Positions 15,702 to 23,103 of a DNA stretch of 26,452 nt are shown piece after piece. The notes below the pieces were generated by a model that was given only the letters and a program-made list of their open reading frames with translations, ran no database searches and was not told the DNA's origin. Each line of letters begins with the position of its first letter. Position 1 is the first letter of the stretch. Source of the DNA: an uncultured Ruminococcus sp. (GTDB taxonomy: Bacteria > Bacillota > Clostridia > Oscillospirales > Ruminococcaceae). The translations under genes and the position numbers were made by a program. Location: contig URTF01000027.1 in the NCBI GenBank assembly GCA_900550695.1, positions 1 to 26,452 on the forward strand, written 5' to 3'.

Positions 15702-16796
15702 ATGGGCGGTTTTGTTCTGGATAATGAAAATGATATGTTTGAGCCCGATGTCAACATAAAAGTCGTAGGTGTCGGCGGAGGCGGCGGCAACGCTCTTAAC
15801 TGCATGGTCGTTGCAGGCATCAAGGACGTTGACTATATCGCTGTAAATACCGATGCAAAGGCACTCCACTCCTCAAAGGCTTCTCACAAGGTTCAGATCG
15901 GTGAAAAGCTCACCCGAGGAAGAGGTGCAGGAAACAAGCCTGATGTTGGTGAACGCTCCGCTCAGGAAAACAAGGACGAGATCGCAGCTGCTCTCAAGGG
16001 CGCACAGATGGTATTCATCGCAGCAGGTATGGGCGGCGGCACAGGCACAGGTGCAGCTCCCGTTGTTGCAGAGATCGCTCAGGAGCTTGATATCCTCACA
16101 GTTGCCGTTGTTACAAAGCCTTTCAACTTCGAGCAGAAAGCTAAGATGATACAGGCAGAAAAAGGTATCGAAGAACTCAAAAAGCACGTTGACTCCCTCA
16201 TCGTTATCCCTAATGAAAGACTTCTCGTCGGCTCTGAAAAGCCGCTCACAATGAAAGAATCCTTCGCAATGGCTGATGATATCCTCAAGACGGGCGTTAA
16301 GTCCATCGCTGAACTTATCACAGTTGAAGGTATGATAAACCTTGACTTTGCCGATGTTGAAACAACAATGAAGAACGCAGGCTATGCTCACATGGCTATC
16401 GGTCACGGCTCGGGCAAGGACAAGGCTCAGGAAGCTGCAAACGCAGTTATCACTTCTCCGCTTCTCGAAACTTCTATCAGCGGTGCTACAAGATTGCTTG
16501 TTAATATCGTTATGTCCGAAGATGTTCTCGCATCTGATGTTGATATGGCTACAAAGCTCATCTCCGAGGCTGCCGATCCTAACGTCAGCATGATCTTCGG
16601 TACTTCGTTCGATGAAACTCTCCAGGACGAGATAAACATCACCGTTATCGCTGCAGGCTTTGTCGGAATGGACAATCCCGATGCTGTTTCCGAGGAAGCT
16701 GCTCCTGCAGAACAGCCTGCTGCAGCTCCCGAACAGAAGGCAAGCAGTGCTATTGACGATTACTCCGCACTTTTCCAGATCTTCAACGACCGCTAA
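15702..16796 (+). CDS. ftsZ: Cell-division GTPase FtsZ
   Basis: A 364-residue tubulin-like GTPase that forms the Z-ring. Visible: VVGVGGGGGNALN (21-33), the tubulin signature GGGTGTG at 111-117, NERLL at 171-175, and the T7 catalytic loop NLDFAD at 213-218. A strong ribosome binding site (AGGAGGAAG) nine bases before the ATG suggests high expression. The linker is short and Ala/Glu/Pro-rich (about 325-348). The C-terminal peptide is SAIDDYSALFQIFNDR, which lacks the common IPxFLR-type core that binds FtsA/SepF elsewhere. No ftsA is adjacent, as is usual in Clostridia. Confidence 0.97.
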   Translation: MGGFVLDNENDMFEPDVNIKVVGVGGGGGNALNCMVVAGIKDVDYIAVNTDAKALHSSKASHKVQIGEKLTRGRGAGNKPDVGERSAQENKDEIAAALKGAQMVFIAAGMGGGTGTGAAPVVAEIAQELDILTVAVVTKPFNFEQKAKMIQAEKGIEELKKHVDSLIVIPNERLLVGSEKPLTMKESFAMADDILKTGVKSIAELITVEGMINLDFADVETTMKNAGYAHMAIGHGSGKDKAQEAANAVITSPLLETSISGATRLLVNIVMSEDVLASDVDMATKLISEAADPNVSMIFGTSFDETLQDEINITVIAAGFVGMDNPDAVSEEAAPAEQPAAAPEQKASSAIDDYSALFQIFNDR

Positions 16797-16797
16797 G

Positions 16798-17033
16798 GCG
16801 GGGAAGCCCCGCGGCAAGTTCGCGTCACGCTTCACTTCGTTTCGCTTGTTTACGTCAGAAATCAGTTTGTGTTCGCGAAGAGAGTTTATTTGAAATTTTG
16901 ACAAAATCAAATTGTGTGGGGAAGCCCTGCGGCAGGTTCGCGCTGTGCTTCACTTCGTTTCGCTTGTTTGCGTTGAAAATCGGTTAACGTTTGCGAAGAG
17001 ATTTATTTGCATTGAAATCAATTTAAAGCCGCA
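16798..17033. repeat. Gapless tandem duplication, 118-bp unit, after ftsZ
   Basis: Two units (16798-16915 and 16916-17033) align base for base without gaps. Shared blocks include GGGAAGCCC, TTCACTTCGTTTCGCTTG (16831 and 16949) and TTCGCGAAGAG/TTGCGAAGAG. The first opens with a GCGGGG-aag-CCCCGC hairpin directly after the ftsZ stop codon; this pairing is weakened in the second unit. No open frame is conserved. Confidence 0.85.
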
Positions 17034-17054
17034 AAGAAACAATTTAACATTTAA

Positions 17055-17082
17055 GGGGCGCACAGGACAAGTGCGCCTTTTT
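17055..17082 (+). terminator. Intrinsic terminator of ftsZ
   Basis: A GGCGCAC/GTGCGCC stem (17057-17077, 7-nt loop) is followed by TTTTT. It lies about 260 bp after the ftsZ stop, so the tandem repeats are probably transcribed as its 3' untranslated region. Confidence 0.88.
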
Positions 17083-17193
17083 ATTTGACATTTTGCCGCC
17101 GCAAATGCAGATAAATTCCCGTTGAATGGTGTTCACAACTCCAAAAGGAAAACACCGCATCAACTTTACCAAATAAGAATTATCAATCGAAAA

Positions 17194-17221
17194 CTGTTAA
17201 CTATTAACTGTTAACTGTTAA
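17194..17221. repeat. Heptamer tandem repeat (CTGTTAA x4)
   Basis: Four 7-bp units, CTGTTAA, CTATTAA, CTGTTAA, CTGTTAA, lie about 15 bp before the FecR operon promoter. The interval 17083-17236 otherwise shows nothing coding. Confidence 0.8.
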
Positions 17222-17236
17222 TTGTCTAAAAACCAT

Positions 17237-17265
17237 TTGACTAAAAAGCAGAAATATGCTATAAT
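17237..17265 (+). promoter_or_regulatory. Promoter of the FecR-cyclophilin operon
   Basis: TTGACT (17237-17242), 17-bp spacer, TATAAT (17260-17265). The expected transcript start falls at about 17272, at the edge of the palindrome at 17274-17300. Confidence 0.8.
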
Positions 17266-17273
17266 AAATAGAG

Positions 17274-17300
17274 TTTTGTCCGAAACTGTTTCGGACAAAA
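17274..17300. promoter_or_regulatory. 27-bp palindrome at the transcription start of the FecR operon
   Basis: Perfect arms TTTTGTCCGAAA and TTTCGGACAAAA separated by CTG. Position over the predicted +1 fits a repressor operator; in RNA it would form a 5'-terminal 12-bp stem with a 3-nt loop, which could protect the message. Confidence 0.6.
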
Positions 17301-17336
17301 ACACAATTTCATATAAAAACGTGGTGATGCCAAAGA

Positions 17337-18452
17337 ATGAAATTCGATGAATTTATCCATGATAATCTTAAGATAATACTGATCGCTATCGCTGCCCTCT
17401 TCGCCGTTATCGTCGGTGCAGTCGTTTTAAGCGTCGCTTTCGGCGGAGAAACTACCCGAAACCTTACGATAAACGAGATATACGGTGACGTTGTGATAAT
17501 ACGGGGCGAAAAACAGTTCTATGCCAACAGACGCACCGTTCTGCAAAGCGGCGACGTCATCAACACTGCAGATAACGGCACAGTGCGTGTTAAGATAGAC
17601 AGCGACAAGTACATTTCGGTCGAACCGAACAGCGCTGTTTATGTTTTCTACACGAACGTTTCCGACAAAGGCGAGGTTTCCGTCAACATTGCAGGCGGTG
17701 CAGTCACCTGCCAGCTGAACAAGCCTTTGAAAAAGAGCGAAAAATTCCGTGTTCTTACGCCGAATGCTGCTGTAAACGTCCGAGGAACGGTCTTCCGAAC
17801 GGAATTCAGCTATGAAAGCAAATACAAAGGCTATGAAAATGTAATGCTCACCCATGTTCAGGATTTCGAGGGGCAGGTCCTGCTCCAGCTTTACGGAACA
17901 GACGGTGAAAAGGTCGAAGAGCCTATGCTCCTCACCGAGCGAACGGGTGCTGAAATGATCTCGGCAGACAGCTTCGCACAATATGGTTATCTTAATTATG
18001 ATATCAACATTTATGATCTTAAAGAGCTGACTATAAAAGAGCTTATAAGGATAAGCGGAGAAAAAACGCTTGCATACAGCCTTGACGAGCTCAACTCTGC
18101 GTTCCGTGCAGTGAGCCAGAGCAATGCTCTGACCGAAACTGCGACCGTTTCGCAGGAAACAACGACAACTGTTTCCGAAACAACTGCTCCGCCGCCCGAA
18201 TCAACGGCAACAACACGTGAAACTGCGGTAACGTCCGTCGGCACGGCAGAAACTGTACCGTCCGTATCGGAAACACGTATCACCGCCGGAACAACGCTTG
18301 AAACTCACATCTACACAACGTTCCCCGGACCGAAATGGTGGCAGATGCCCAACCCGAACCCGGACCCTTGGGACGATTATGACGTTGATGATTATTTTGA
18401 CGACTATGACCTTAACAGAGCAAGTGAAGAAACAACAGAATTTGAACATTGA
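17337..18452 (+). CDS. FecR-domain membrane protein with Thr/Pro-rich tail
   Basis: A 371-residue protein with a short cytoplasmic tail and a signal-anchor helix (about 12-35). An extracellular FecR domain follows (about 48-160: GDVVIIRGEK, LQSGDVINTADNGTVRVKID, then RVLTPNAAVNVRGTVFRTEF). Next comes a region shared with the next gene (YLNYDINIYDLKELTIKELIRI) and a Thr/Ser/Glu linker (about 262-325). The tail is Pro/Trp/Asp-rich (KWWQMPNPNPDPWDDYDVDDYFDDYD). FecR domains sense or bind envelope ligands; no FecI-type sigma gene is adjacent, so a structural or sensor role is open. The ribosome binding site is weak (GGTGAT). It is first of three genes, probably one transcript. The acidic Asp/Tyr tail is unusual. 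Confidence 0.82.
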   Translation: MKFDEFIHDNLKIILIAIAALFAVIVGAVVLSVAFGGETTRNLTINEIYGDVVIIRGEKQFYANRRTVLQSGDVINTADNGTVRVKIDSDKYISVEPNSAVYVFYTNVSDKGEVSVNIAGGAVTCQLNKPLKKSEKFRVLTPNAAVNVRGTVFRTEFSYESKYKGYENVMLTHVQDFEGQVLLQLYGTDGEKVEEPMLLTERTGAEMISADSFAQYGYLNYDINIYDLKELTIKELIRISGEKTLAYSLDELNSAFRAVSQSNALTETATVSQETTTTVSETTAPPPESTATTRETAVTSVGTAETVPSVSETRITAGTTLETHIYTTFPGPKWWQMPNPNPDPWDDYDVDDYFDDYDLNRASEETTEFEH

Positions 18453-18469
18453 CCGAAAGGAAGAATAAA

Positions 18470-20221
18470 ATGAAGAAACTCAATATACCGCTTATACCTG
18501 TTATCACAGGTTCGCTCGCACTCATCGCGGTCATAGCTGTGATGATAGTTCTCTTCGGCGGCAAGTCAAACGCAGGACTTTACATAACCGAGGCATCGGG
18601 AACTGTCAGCATAACTTCCGCTGATGAATCCACTGAACCGGACTCGAGCGCCGCTCTCAAGGAGGGTGACGTTATAACAGTCGGCGAGGGCGCAAGCTGC
18701 AAGATCGTATACAGAACCAAGAAAAACGCAGACGACATCTATATGATCCTCTCCGAGAACACACAGGCGGTACTTACGGCTGAACCGAAGAGCAAGGACG
18801 GCGGCGAGCTGCTCCTCAACCGCGGCTCTGTACTCTGCAATTTTTCAAAGCTTGAAAAGTCGCAGATCAATATCCGCACCAACGACGCCAAGATCTATCC
18901 CTCGGGAACGGTTTCAAAAGTCGCTTGGCTCACTGAAGAATTCAACTCCTACACCGACGTTTATGCCTTTATGGGCAATGCAAAAATACAGCTTTATGAT
19001 GTTCAGGGCAACGCTGTGAACACCCCCGAATTTCTCGCCGAAAAGCTTGCGGGACGTGTGACTACGAACGACCTCGGTCCTGTATTCTCCTACCTCAACA
19101 TACAGTTCCCGCTCACTGACCTTACTGCAAAAGACCTCAAAAATCTTATCACGATAAGCCAGCTCAACGATAACTTCACCTACACTACCGATGAGCTCAA
19201 AGCCGCTTATTCCAACGTTTCCGGCGGCGAAGAACCCGAGGACGAAACTACCGTCACAAGCTCCGAGATGATACAGACAGCAGAGCCGATAGAAACCTCC
19301 GAAACAACTCTTGCTACCGGCGAACCGAACCACGATATAAATCTTCCGGGCAGCGGAAATTCCTCCGCAGCCACAACCACAGCAACACAGCAGCAAACAA
19401 CAACGACCACAGCAAAAGCTTCAGAAACGACCGGTGACGATATCGAAGAAACACCCGAGCCGACCGACCCGAGCACATCACACACCGTTACTATCATCAT
19501 CGGCGACGAAGAGATCATTCAGGACGTTGAACACGGAGGCACAGCTGATATGCCTGCCGACCCCGAGCTTCCCGGAAAAACCTTTGTCGGCTGGGACAAG
19601 GACTACAGCAATATCACCGAAGATACAGTTATAACCGCTGTTTTCAAGGACAACGGCAGCTCCGATGAGATCTACCATAATGTCACTATCGTTATCGGCG
19701 ACCGCCAGACGACCATAACCGTAAAGGACGGCGAGGCAGCACCGCTCCCGAGTACCGTTAATCTTGAGGGCTATACCTTCAAGGGCTGGGACAAGGATTA
19801 CTCTGCGATCTACTCCGATATAACCATAACTGCGATCCTTGAACCGAAATCATCTGCGCAGTACACTGTTACATTTATGGTCGATGGCGTCCCCTACCCC
19901 ACTATCGTTGAGGCAGGCGGAAACGCTATCGCTCCCGTAACTCCGACATTCGATTCACACGGCAATGAATTTGTCGGCTGGGACAAGTCGCTCCTCAATA
20001 TCAATTCCGATATGACAATAACGGCAATGTTCGCCGCTACAGAATTCACCGTAACATTCGTCGTTGAGGGCGTTGAATACCCCGTAAAGGTCAAGAGAGG
20101 CGAAACAGCTGTAGTTCCCGTAAATCCGACAACGGACAGCATGGGAAGAACATTCATCGGCTGGGATATTTCCTTCACAAACGTACAGAGCGACCTCGTT
20201 GTTACCGCAATATTTATGTAA
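18470..20221 (+). CDS. FecR-domain surface protein with four InlB-type B-repeats
   Basis: From the ATG at 18470 (GAAAGGAAG upstream) the protein has 583 residues. A membrane anchor (about 5-27) is followed by a FecR-like domain (about 33-150) and the same YLNIQFPLTDLTAKDLKNLITI segment as in the preceding protein, so the two are tandem paralogues. A Thr-rich linker spans about 258-335. Four repeats of the Listeria-Bacteroides/InlB B-repeat type start near 337, 403, 464 and 525, each with a VTxxx opening and a GWDK or GWDI core and ending in TAxF or TAIL. Such repeats are common in adhesins and surface proteins. It should be membrane-anchored and reach through the wall. No sortase signal or second membrane helix is seen. 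Confidence 0.85.
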   Translation: MKKLNIPLIPVITGSLALIAVIAVMIVLFGGKSNAGLYITEASGTVSITSADESTEPDSSAALKEGDVITVGEGASCKIVYRTKKNADDIYMILSENTQAVLTAEPKSKDGGELLLNRGSVLCNFSKLEKSQINIRTNDAKIYPSGTVSKVAWLTEEFNSYTDVYAFMGNAKIQLYDVQGNAVNTPEFLAEKLAGRVTTNDLGPVFSYLNIQFPLTDLTAKDLKNLITISQLNDNFTYTTDELKAAYSNVSGGEEPEDETTVTSSEMIQTAEPIETSETTLATGEPNHDINLPGSGNSSAATTTATQQQTTTTTAKASETTGDDIEETPEPTDPSTSHTVTIIIGDEEIIQDVEHGGTADMPADPELPGKTFVGWDKDYSNITEDTVITAVFKDNGSSDEIYHNVTIVIGDRQTTITVKDGEAAPLPSTVNLEGYTFKGWDKDYSAIYSDITITAILEPKSSAQYTVTFMVDGVPYPTIVEAGGNAIAPVTPTFDSHGNEFVGWDKSLLNINSDMTITAMFAATEFTVTFVVEGVEYPVKVKRGETAVVPVNPTTDSMGRTFIGWDISFTNVQSDLVVTAIFM

Positions 20222-20238
20222 GATAAAGGAGAATTTCA

Positions 20239-21027
20239 ATGTTTAATATCAAATCCTTGAAAAGATCGGCTGCAGTCCTTGCCGTTGTAATGAGCGCAGC
20301 AGTCATGTTCAGCGGCTGCAAAGGCACAAGCACAGTAGACGACGACAACGCACTTGTTGACGCTATCAAAGCACAGGACGCAGCAAATGCAGCAAAGGCA
20401 AACGATGCTGTTATCCACAACTTTGAAATGCCCGAAATAGGTGAAAAGATCGCTGTTATCACTGTCAAGGACTACGGCGACATCAAGATAAAGCTCTTCC
20501 CCGAAGTCGCATCAAAGGGCGTTGAGAACTTTACGGGGCTTGCCGATATGGGCTACTATGACGAGCTTATTTTCCACCGCATCATCAGCAATTTTATGAT
20601 ACAGGGCGGCGACCCAAAGGGCAACGGCACGGGCGGCAAGAGCATCTGGGGCGACCAGTTTGACGGCGGAGTTCCCGAGGGACTTTACCATTTCAGCGGA
20701 GCAGTAGCATACGCAAACAGCGGCTCGACCTCCACAGACGGCAGCCAGTTCTACATCGTAAACACTCCCGAGGGTTATCTCCAGAACACCTGCGAGGAGC
20801 TTATGCAGTATGACCCGAGCAAGTACTCATGGGCGCAGAACGTTGTTGAAATGTACAATGAAAAGGGCGGCACACCATTCCTCGATGGCAGCTACACAGT
20901 TTTCGGACAGGTTTTCGAGGGACTTGACATCGTTCGTGAGCTTGGAAACGTTGAAACGGACGAAAATGACAAGCCTTTGAAGCAGGTACAGATGGAATCC
21001 GTAAAGATCGTTGACTACGAGGGCTGA
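20239..21027 (+). CDS. Lipoprotein cyclophilin-type peptidyl-prolyl cis-trans isomerase
   Basis: A 262-residue exported cyclophilin. The signal peptide ends in the lipobox FSGC (Cys27), so it is tethered outside the membrane. The catalytic domain runs from about 70 to the end: FHRIISNFMIQGGDPKGNGTGG with the catalytic Arg114, and GAVAYANSGSTSTDGSQFYIV (154-174). It should speed proline isomerisation of proteins folding outside the cell. AAGGAG precedes the ATG. It lies 17 bp after the FecR/InlB gene and shares its transcript, so the two proline-containing surface proteins upstream are plausible clients (inference). A strong terminator follows. Confidence 0.93.
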   Translation: MFNIKSLKRSAAVLAVVMSAAVMFSGCKGTSTVDDDNALVDAIKAQDAANAAKANDAVIHNFEMPEIGEKIAVITVKDYGDIKIKLFPEVASKGVENFTGLADMGYYDELIFHRIISNFMIQGGDPKGNGTGGKSIWGDQFDGGVPEGLYHFSGAVAYANSGSTSTDGSQFYIVNTPEGYLQNTCEELMQYDPSKYSWAQNVVEMYNEKGGTPFLDGSYTVFGQVFEGLDIVRELGNVETDENDKPLKQVQMESVKIVDYEG

Positions 21028-21044
21028 TAAAGCTTAACAATATG

Positions 21045-21084
21045 AAATGCCTTTGCTCGGAAATATTCGAGCAAAGGCATTTTT
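21045..21084 (+). terminator. Intrinsic terminator of the FecR-cyclophilin operon
   Basis: A 15-bp perfect stem (AAATGCCTTTGCTCG with its complement, 8-nt loop) ends in TTTTT and is followed by more T-rich sequence. Confidence 0.93.
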
Positions 21085-21115
21085 CGTGTTTTTCAAACTT
21101 TTTTGCAAAAACCCC

Positions 21116-21144
21116 TTGACAAAATTACCGTAATGAGCTATAAT
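21116..21144 (+). promoter_or_regulatory. Promoter of tRNA-Pro
   Basis: Consensus TTGACA (21116-21121), 17-bp spacer, consensus TATAAT (21139-21144), placed 12 bases before the tRNA. Confidence 0.93.
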
Positions 21145-21155
21145 AATATAGTCGT

Positions 21156-21232
21156 CGGGGTGTGGCGCAGATTGGTAGCGCGCTACCTTGGGGTGGTAGA
21201 GGCCGTGGGTTCAAGTCCCGTCACTCCGACCA
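21156..21232 (+). tRNA. tRNA-Pro(GGG)
   Basis: A 77-nt cloverleaf. The acceptor stem is CGGGGTG with CACTCCG (one G-U), discriminator A, and CCA is encoded. The anticodon arm is CTACC-TTGGGGT-GGTAG, giving anticodon GGG for the CCC/CCU proline codons. The T arm has GTGGG-TTCAAGT-CCCGT, a normal T loop (the outer pair is a G-T). It has its own promoter and terminator. No copy of its 3' end was found downstream, so there is no sign that it served as an integration site. Confidence 0.97.
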
Positions 21233-21234
21233 TT

Positions 21235-21266
21235 AGACCTTGCAGATCGTCTGCAAGGTCTTTTTT
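21235..21266 (+). terminator. Intrinsic terminator of tRNA-Pro
   Basis: AGACCTTGCAGA pairs perfectly with TCTGCAAGGTCT across a TCG loop, ending in a run of Ts, three bases after the tRNA. Confidence 0.93.
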
Positions 21267-21279
21267 GTTATTTAATCCC

Positions 21280-21308
21280 TTGACATTTTCTCCATTGTAT
21301 GCTAATAT
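21280..21308 (+). promoter_or_regulatory. Promoter after the tRNA
   Basis: TTGACA (21280-21285), 17-bp spacer, TAATAT (21303-21308). The only frame directly downstream with a ribosome binding site is the 40-residue one at 21348. Confidence 0.65.
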
Positions 21309-21347
21309 TAGCTCAGACGATCAATTTTATCAAAAGAGGTTTATTTT

Positions 21348-21470
21348 ATGCTTTGGAAAATGACAAATGTAGTGCTTCAAAAAGGATCTGTTTTTCCCTT
21401 TTACGGGGATAGTGCGCCCTTTTTTAAGTCAGTTTGTCACAGAAAATGCTTTGATATGAATTTCCGATGA
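21348..21470 (+). CDS. Possible small protein or remnant of a lost gene (40 residues)
   Basis: An ATG preceded by AAAAGAGG (about eight bases) opens a 40-residue frame, MLWKMTNVVLQKGSVFPFYG and so on, ending RKCFDMNFR. A good promoter lies 40 bp upstream. I do not recognise the sequence and it has no membrane segment. It may be a real small protein or the start of a gene broken when the AT-rich insert formed. Support rests on promoter and ribosome binding site only. Confidence 0.3.
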   Translation: MLWKMTNVVLQKGSVFPFYGDSAPFFKSVCHRKCFDMNFR

Positions 21471-21739
21471 GTTTTTTCCTGCAAATTGAATAATTTTGTG
21501 TGCATTATCTTCTTAAACGATTTTCGAAAATTCGATTTAAGGAGATTTTTTTATGTTAGGAAAAAGCTGATTAAAGCGAAGCGTTCGTTTTGCCATTTTG
21601 AGAAATGTACGAGTTTACGCCTTTGAGGACATTTTGAAAAATGGAAAAAACGTATTAATCAGCGTTTCCTTAGATATGACAGTACCACTGCTATTCCGTA
21701 TAATTGGGGGAACACTCCATGTTTCTGCATTTACAGAAA
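21471..21739. other. AT-rich stretch without a clear gene
   Basis: Contains a palindrome ATTTTCGAAAAT (21520-21531) and a ribosome-binding-site-like AAGGAG followed by an ATG frame of only five codons. A 60-residue frame from 21598 starts with a weak codon, has no ribosome binding site and resembles nothing I know. It may be debris of an older gene. Confidence 0.5.
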
Positions 21740-21768
21740 TTGAAAATCAAACACGGTCACGCTATAAT
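21740..21768 (+). promoter_or_regulatory. Housekeeping promoter before the ECF sigma gene
   Basis: TTGAAA (21740-21745), 17-bp spacer, TATAAT (21763-21768), about 85 bp before the sigma gene start. It could give basal expression beside the alternative promoter at 21801. Confidence 0.6.
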
Positions 21769-21800
21769 ATATTTTGTTGATGTTATCTTCAAATATTTTT

Positions 21801-21830
21801 TGTAACAAAACGTTACTTGCCTACTCTTAT
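21801..21830 (+). promoter_or_regulatory. Candidate autoregulatory ECF-sigma promoter
   Basis: TGTAACA (with the AAC core typical of ECF -35 elements) at 21801, then CTACTCTTAT at 21821, then AAAGGAGG at 21836. The same arrangement, with the same spacing, recurs at 23074 before the third gene of this block. TGTAAC also forms part of an inverted repeat GTAAC-aaaac-GTTAC. Confidence 0.6.
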
Positions 21831-21852
21831 TGCTGAAAGGAGGCGTGCATAA

Positions 21853-22353
21853 TTGAATACCCCTAATTTTAGTGACATATATACCTTATATTTTGAAGAT
21901 GTATATAAATATCTGTTAGCTCTTTGCCACGATGAAGAACTTGCAGAAGAATTAGCGCAAGATACTTTTTTTAAGGCTATGAAAAGCTATGAGAACTTTC
22001 GATGTGACTGTAAAATAACGACTTGGCTGTGCCAAATTGCGAAGCATTCATTTTTCTTGTATGAGAAGCACAGGAAAAGAAATATTGACCTTAACTCTGT
22101 TGAGAATGAAATAGTTGATACTAATTCCATAGAGATTTTGTTAGGACAAAGAGAGCAGGCGTTTGGAATACATAAACTGCTACACAATTTACCAGAGCCA
22201 TATAAGGAAGTCTTTTCTTTACGGGTGTTAGGAGAATTAAGTTATCAGGATATAGCAAAACTTTTTTGTAAAACAGAAAGTTGGGCAAGAGTAACCTTTC
22301 ATAGAGCTAAATTAAAAATCATTGAACAAGTAAAGGAGGAAAGTTATGAGTAA
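21853..22353 (+). CDS. ECF-type RNA polymerase sigma factor
   Basis: A 166-residue sigma-70-family factor with only regions 2 and 4. Region 2 is at about 10-75 (YFEDVYKYLLALCHDEELAEELAQDTFF, then ITTWLCQIAKHSFFLYEK). Region 4 is at about 102-158 with the helix-turn-helix LSYQDIAKLFCKTESWARVTFHRAK. It directs RNA polymerase to a small set of promoters when released from its anti-sigma factor. The start is TTG at 21853, nine bases after AAAGGAGG. It overlaps the anti-sigma gene by 8 bp, so the two are translationally coupled. Codons (TTA, AGA, ATA) are AT-biased compared with the dcw genes, a sign of transfer. The subgroup is not assigned. Confidence 0.93.
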   Translation: MNTPNFSDIYTLYFEDVYKYLLALCHDEELAEELAQDTFFKAMKSYENFRCDCKITTWLCQIAKHSFFLYEKHRKRNIDLNSVENEIVDTNSIEILLGQREQAFGIHKLLHNLPEPYKEVFSLRVLGELSYQDIAKLFCKTESWARVTFHRAKLKIIEQVKEESYE

Positions 22354-22990
22354 AATTTCATGCGACATCATTCAAGATATGTTGCCGCTGTATTATGATG
22401 AAGTTTGTTCAGCAGACAGCAGAAAAATGATTGAGGAGCATTTGCAGGAATGTGAAAAGTGTTCCAATATTTTTCAGAAGCTAAAAACAGAATGTGTGGT
22501 TGATACAAAAGAAAATGCTGAAAGCATACAAAGCAGTGTCATAGGAAAGATGGCACATTCATGGAAACGTTCACTATTAAGGTCATTTATCATAGGAATT
22601 GTAATAACGACTATCGTCCTTACAGCGATATTTGGAACATATTATGCCTTGTTTATAAGACAAAATAGCATGGTAAACCCAGAGCAAATTTCAATCTCGG
22701 CATATTCACTGACCGATGAACAGATTACTTTTAGATTAGAACTACTTGACGGATACTGTGGAGGAACAATTAAGACTTACACTGACGAAAATAGAAACTT
22801 GTATATTTCGGTATTAAGAACGGTTATCAAAGAAGGATTATCCGATGGAGAAACCGAAATAATGAATTATGGGTTTAACCATGAAAAAAAGGACTACATT
22901 GCTGTATATTACGGAACACCTGATAATTGTGAGCTTATTTGGAAGAAAGGTGATTTATTACCTACTGCACCAAAAGATATTTTTGAGTAA
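22346..22990 (+). CDS. Membrane anti-sigma factor with zinc-finger domain
   Basis: A 214-residue protein. The N-terminus is an anti-sigma zinc-binding domain: Cys6, then LPLYYDEV, then His32-x3-Cys36-x2-Cys39 (EEHLQECEKCS). One membrane helix lies at about 78-105 (RSFIIGIVITTIVLTAIFGTYYALFI), and an outer domain of about 105 residues follows that I do not recognise. It should hold the sigma factor encoded just upstream at the membrane until an external signal frees it. AAAGGAGG lies inside the sigma gene end. The outer domain has Cys and aromatic residues (DGYCGGTIKTYTDENRNLYI) and may be the sensor. Confidence 0.92.
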   Translation: MSKISCDIIQDMLPLYYDEVCSADSRKMIEEHLQECEKCSNIFQKLKTECVVDTKENAESIQSSVIGKMAHSWKRSLLRSFIIGIVITTIVLTAIFGTYYALFIRQNSMVNPEQISISAYSLTDEQITFRLELLDGYCGGTIKTYTDENRNLYISVLRTVIKEGLSDGETEIMNYGFNHEKKDYIAVYYGTPDNCELIWKKGDLLPTAPKDIFE

Positions 22991-23005
22991 AGCTGCATAA
23001 GATTT

Positions 23006-23040
23006 GAGGGTAGCTATCTTTGTGTGAGGTAGCTACTCTT
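23006..23040 (+). terminator. Terminator of the sigma/anti-sigma operon
   Basis: An 11-bp stem with two G-T pairs (GAGGGTAGCTA with TAGCTACTCTT, 13-nt loop) overlaps CTCTTTATACTTTA. The T-run is weak, but it stands 16 bases after the anti-sigma stop codon and before the next promoter. Confidence 0.65.
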
Positions 23041-23073
23041 TATACTTTAGAGCTTAAAAAACTGCAAATCATG

Positions 23074-23103
23074 TGTAACATTCTGTGATAGTGCTGCTCT
23101 TAT
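23074..23103 (+). promoter_or_regulatory. Second copy of the candidate ECF-sigma promoter
   Basis: TGTAACA at 23074, CTGCTCTTAT at 23094 and AAAGGAGG at 23109, matching the element before the sigma gene position for position. It makes the next gene a likely member of the sigma factor's regulon. Confidence 0.6.

Noticed and set aside
15873..16910. 345-codon minus-strand frame over ftsZ
   Set aside because: Exactly antisense to ftsZ; the product is a Ser/Cys/Asp-rich mirror of ftsZ codons without motifs or a ribosome binding site.
16798..17033. CRISPR array
   Set aside because: Only two long units without spacers; no CRISPR array or cas gene was seen anywhere in the window.
21103..21363. 86-codon plus-strand frame covering the tRNA
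   Set aside because: It spans the tRNA promoter, the tRNA-Pro gene and its terminator, so it is a chance frame.
17337..22353. FecI-FecR signalling pair formed by the ECF sigma factor and the FecR proteins
   Set aside because: They are on separate transcripts divided by two terminators and a tRNA, and the sigma factor has its own zinc-finger anti-sigma partner.
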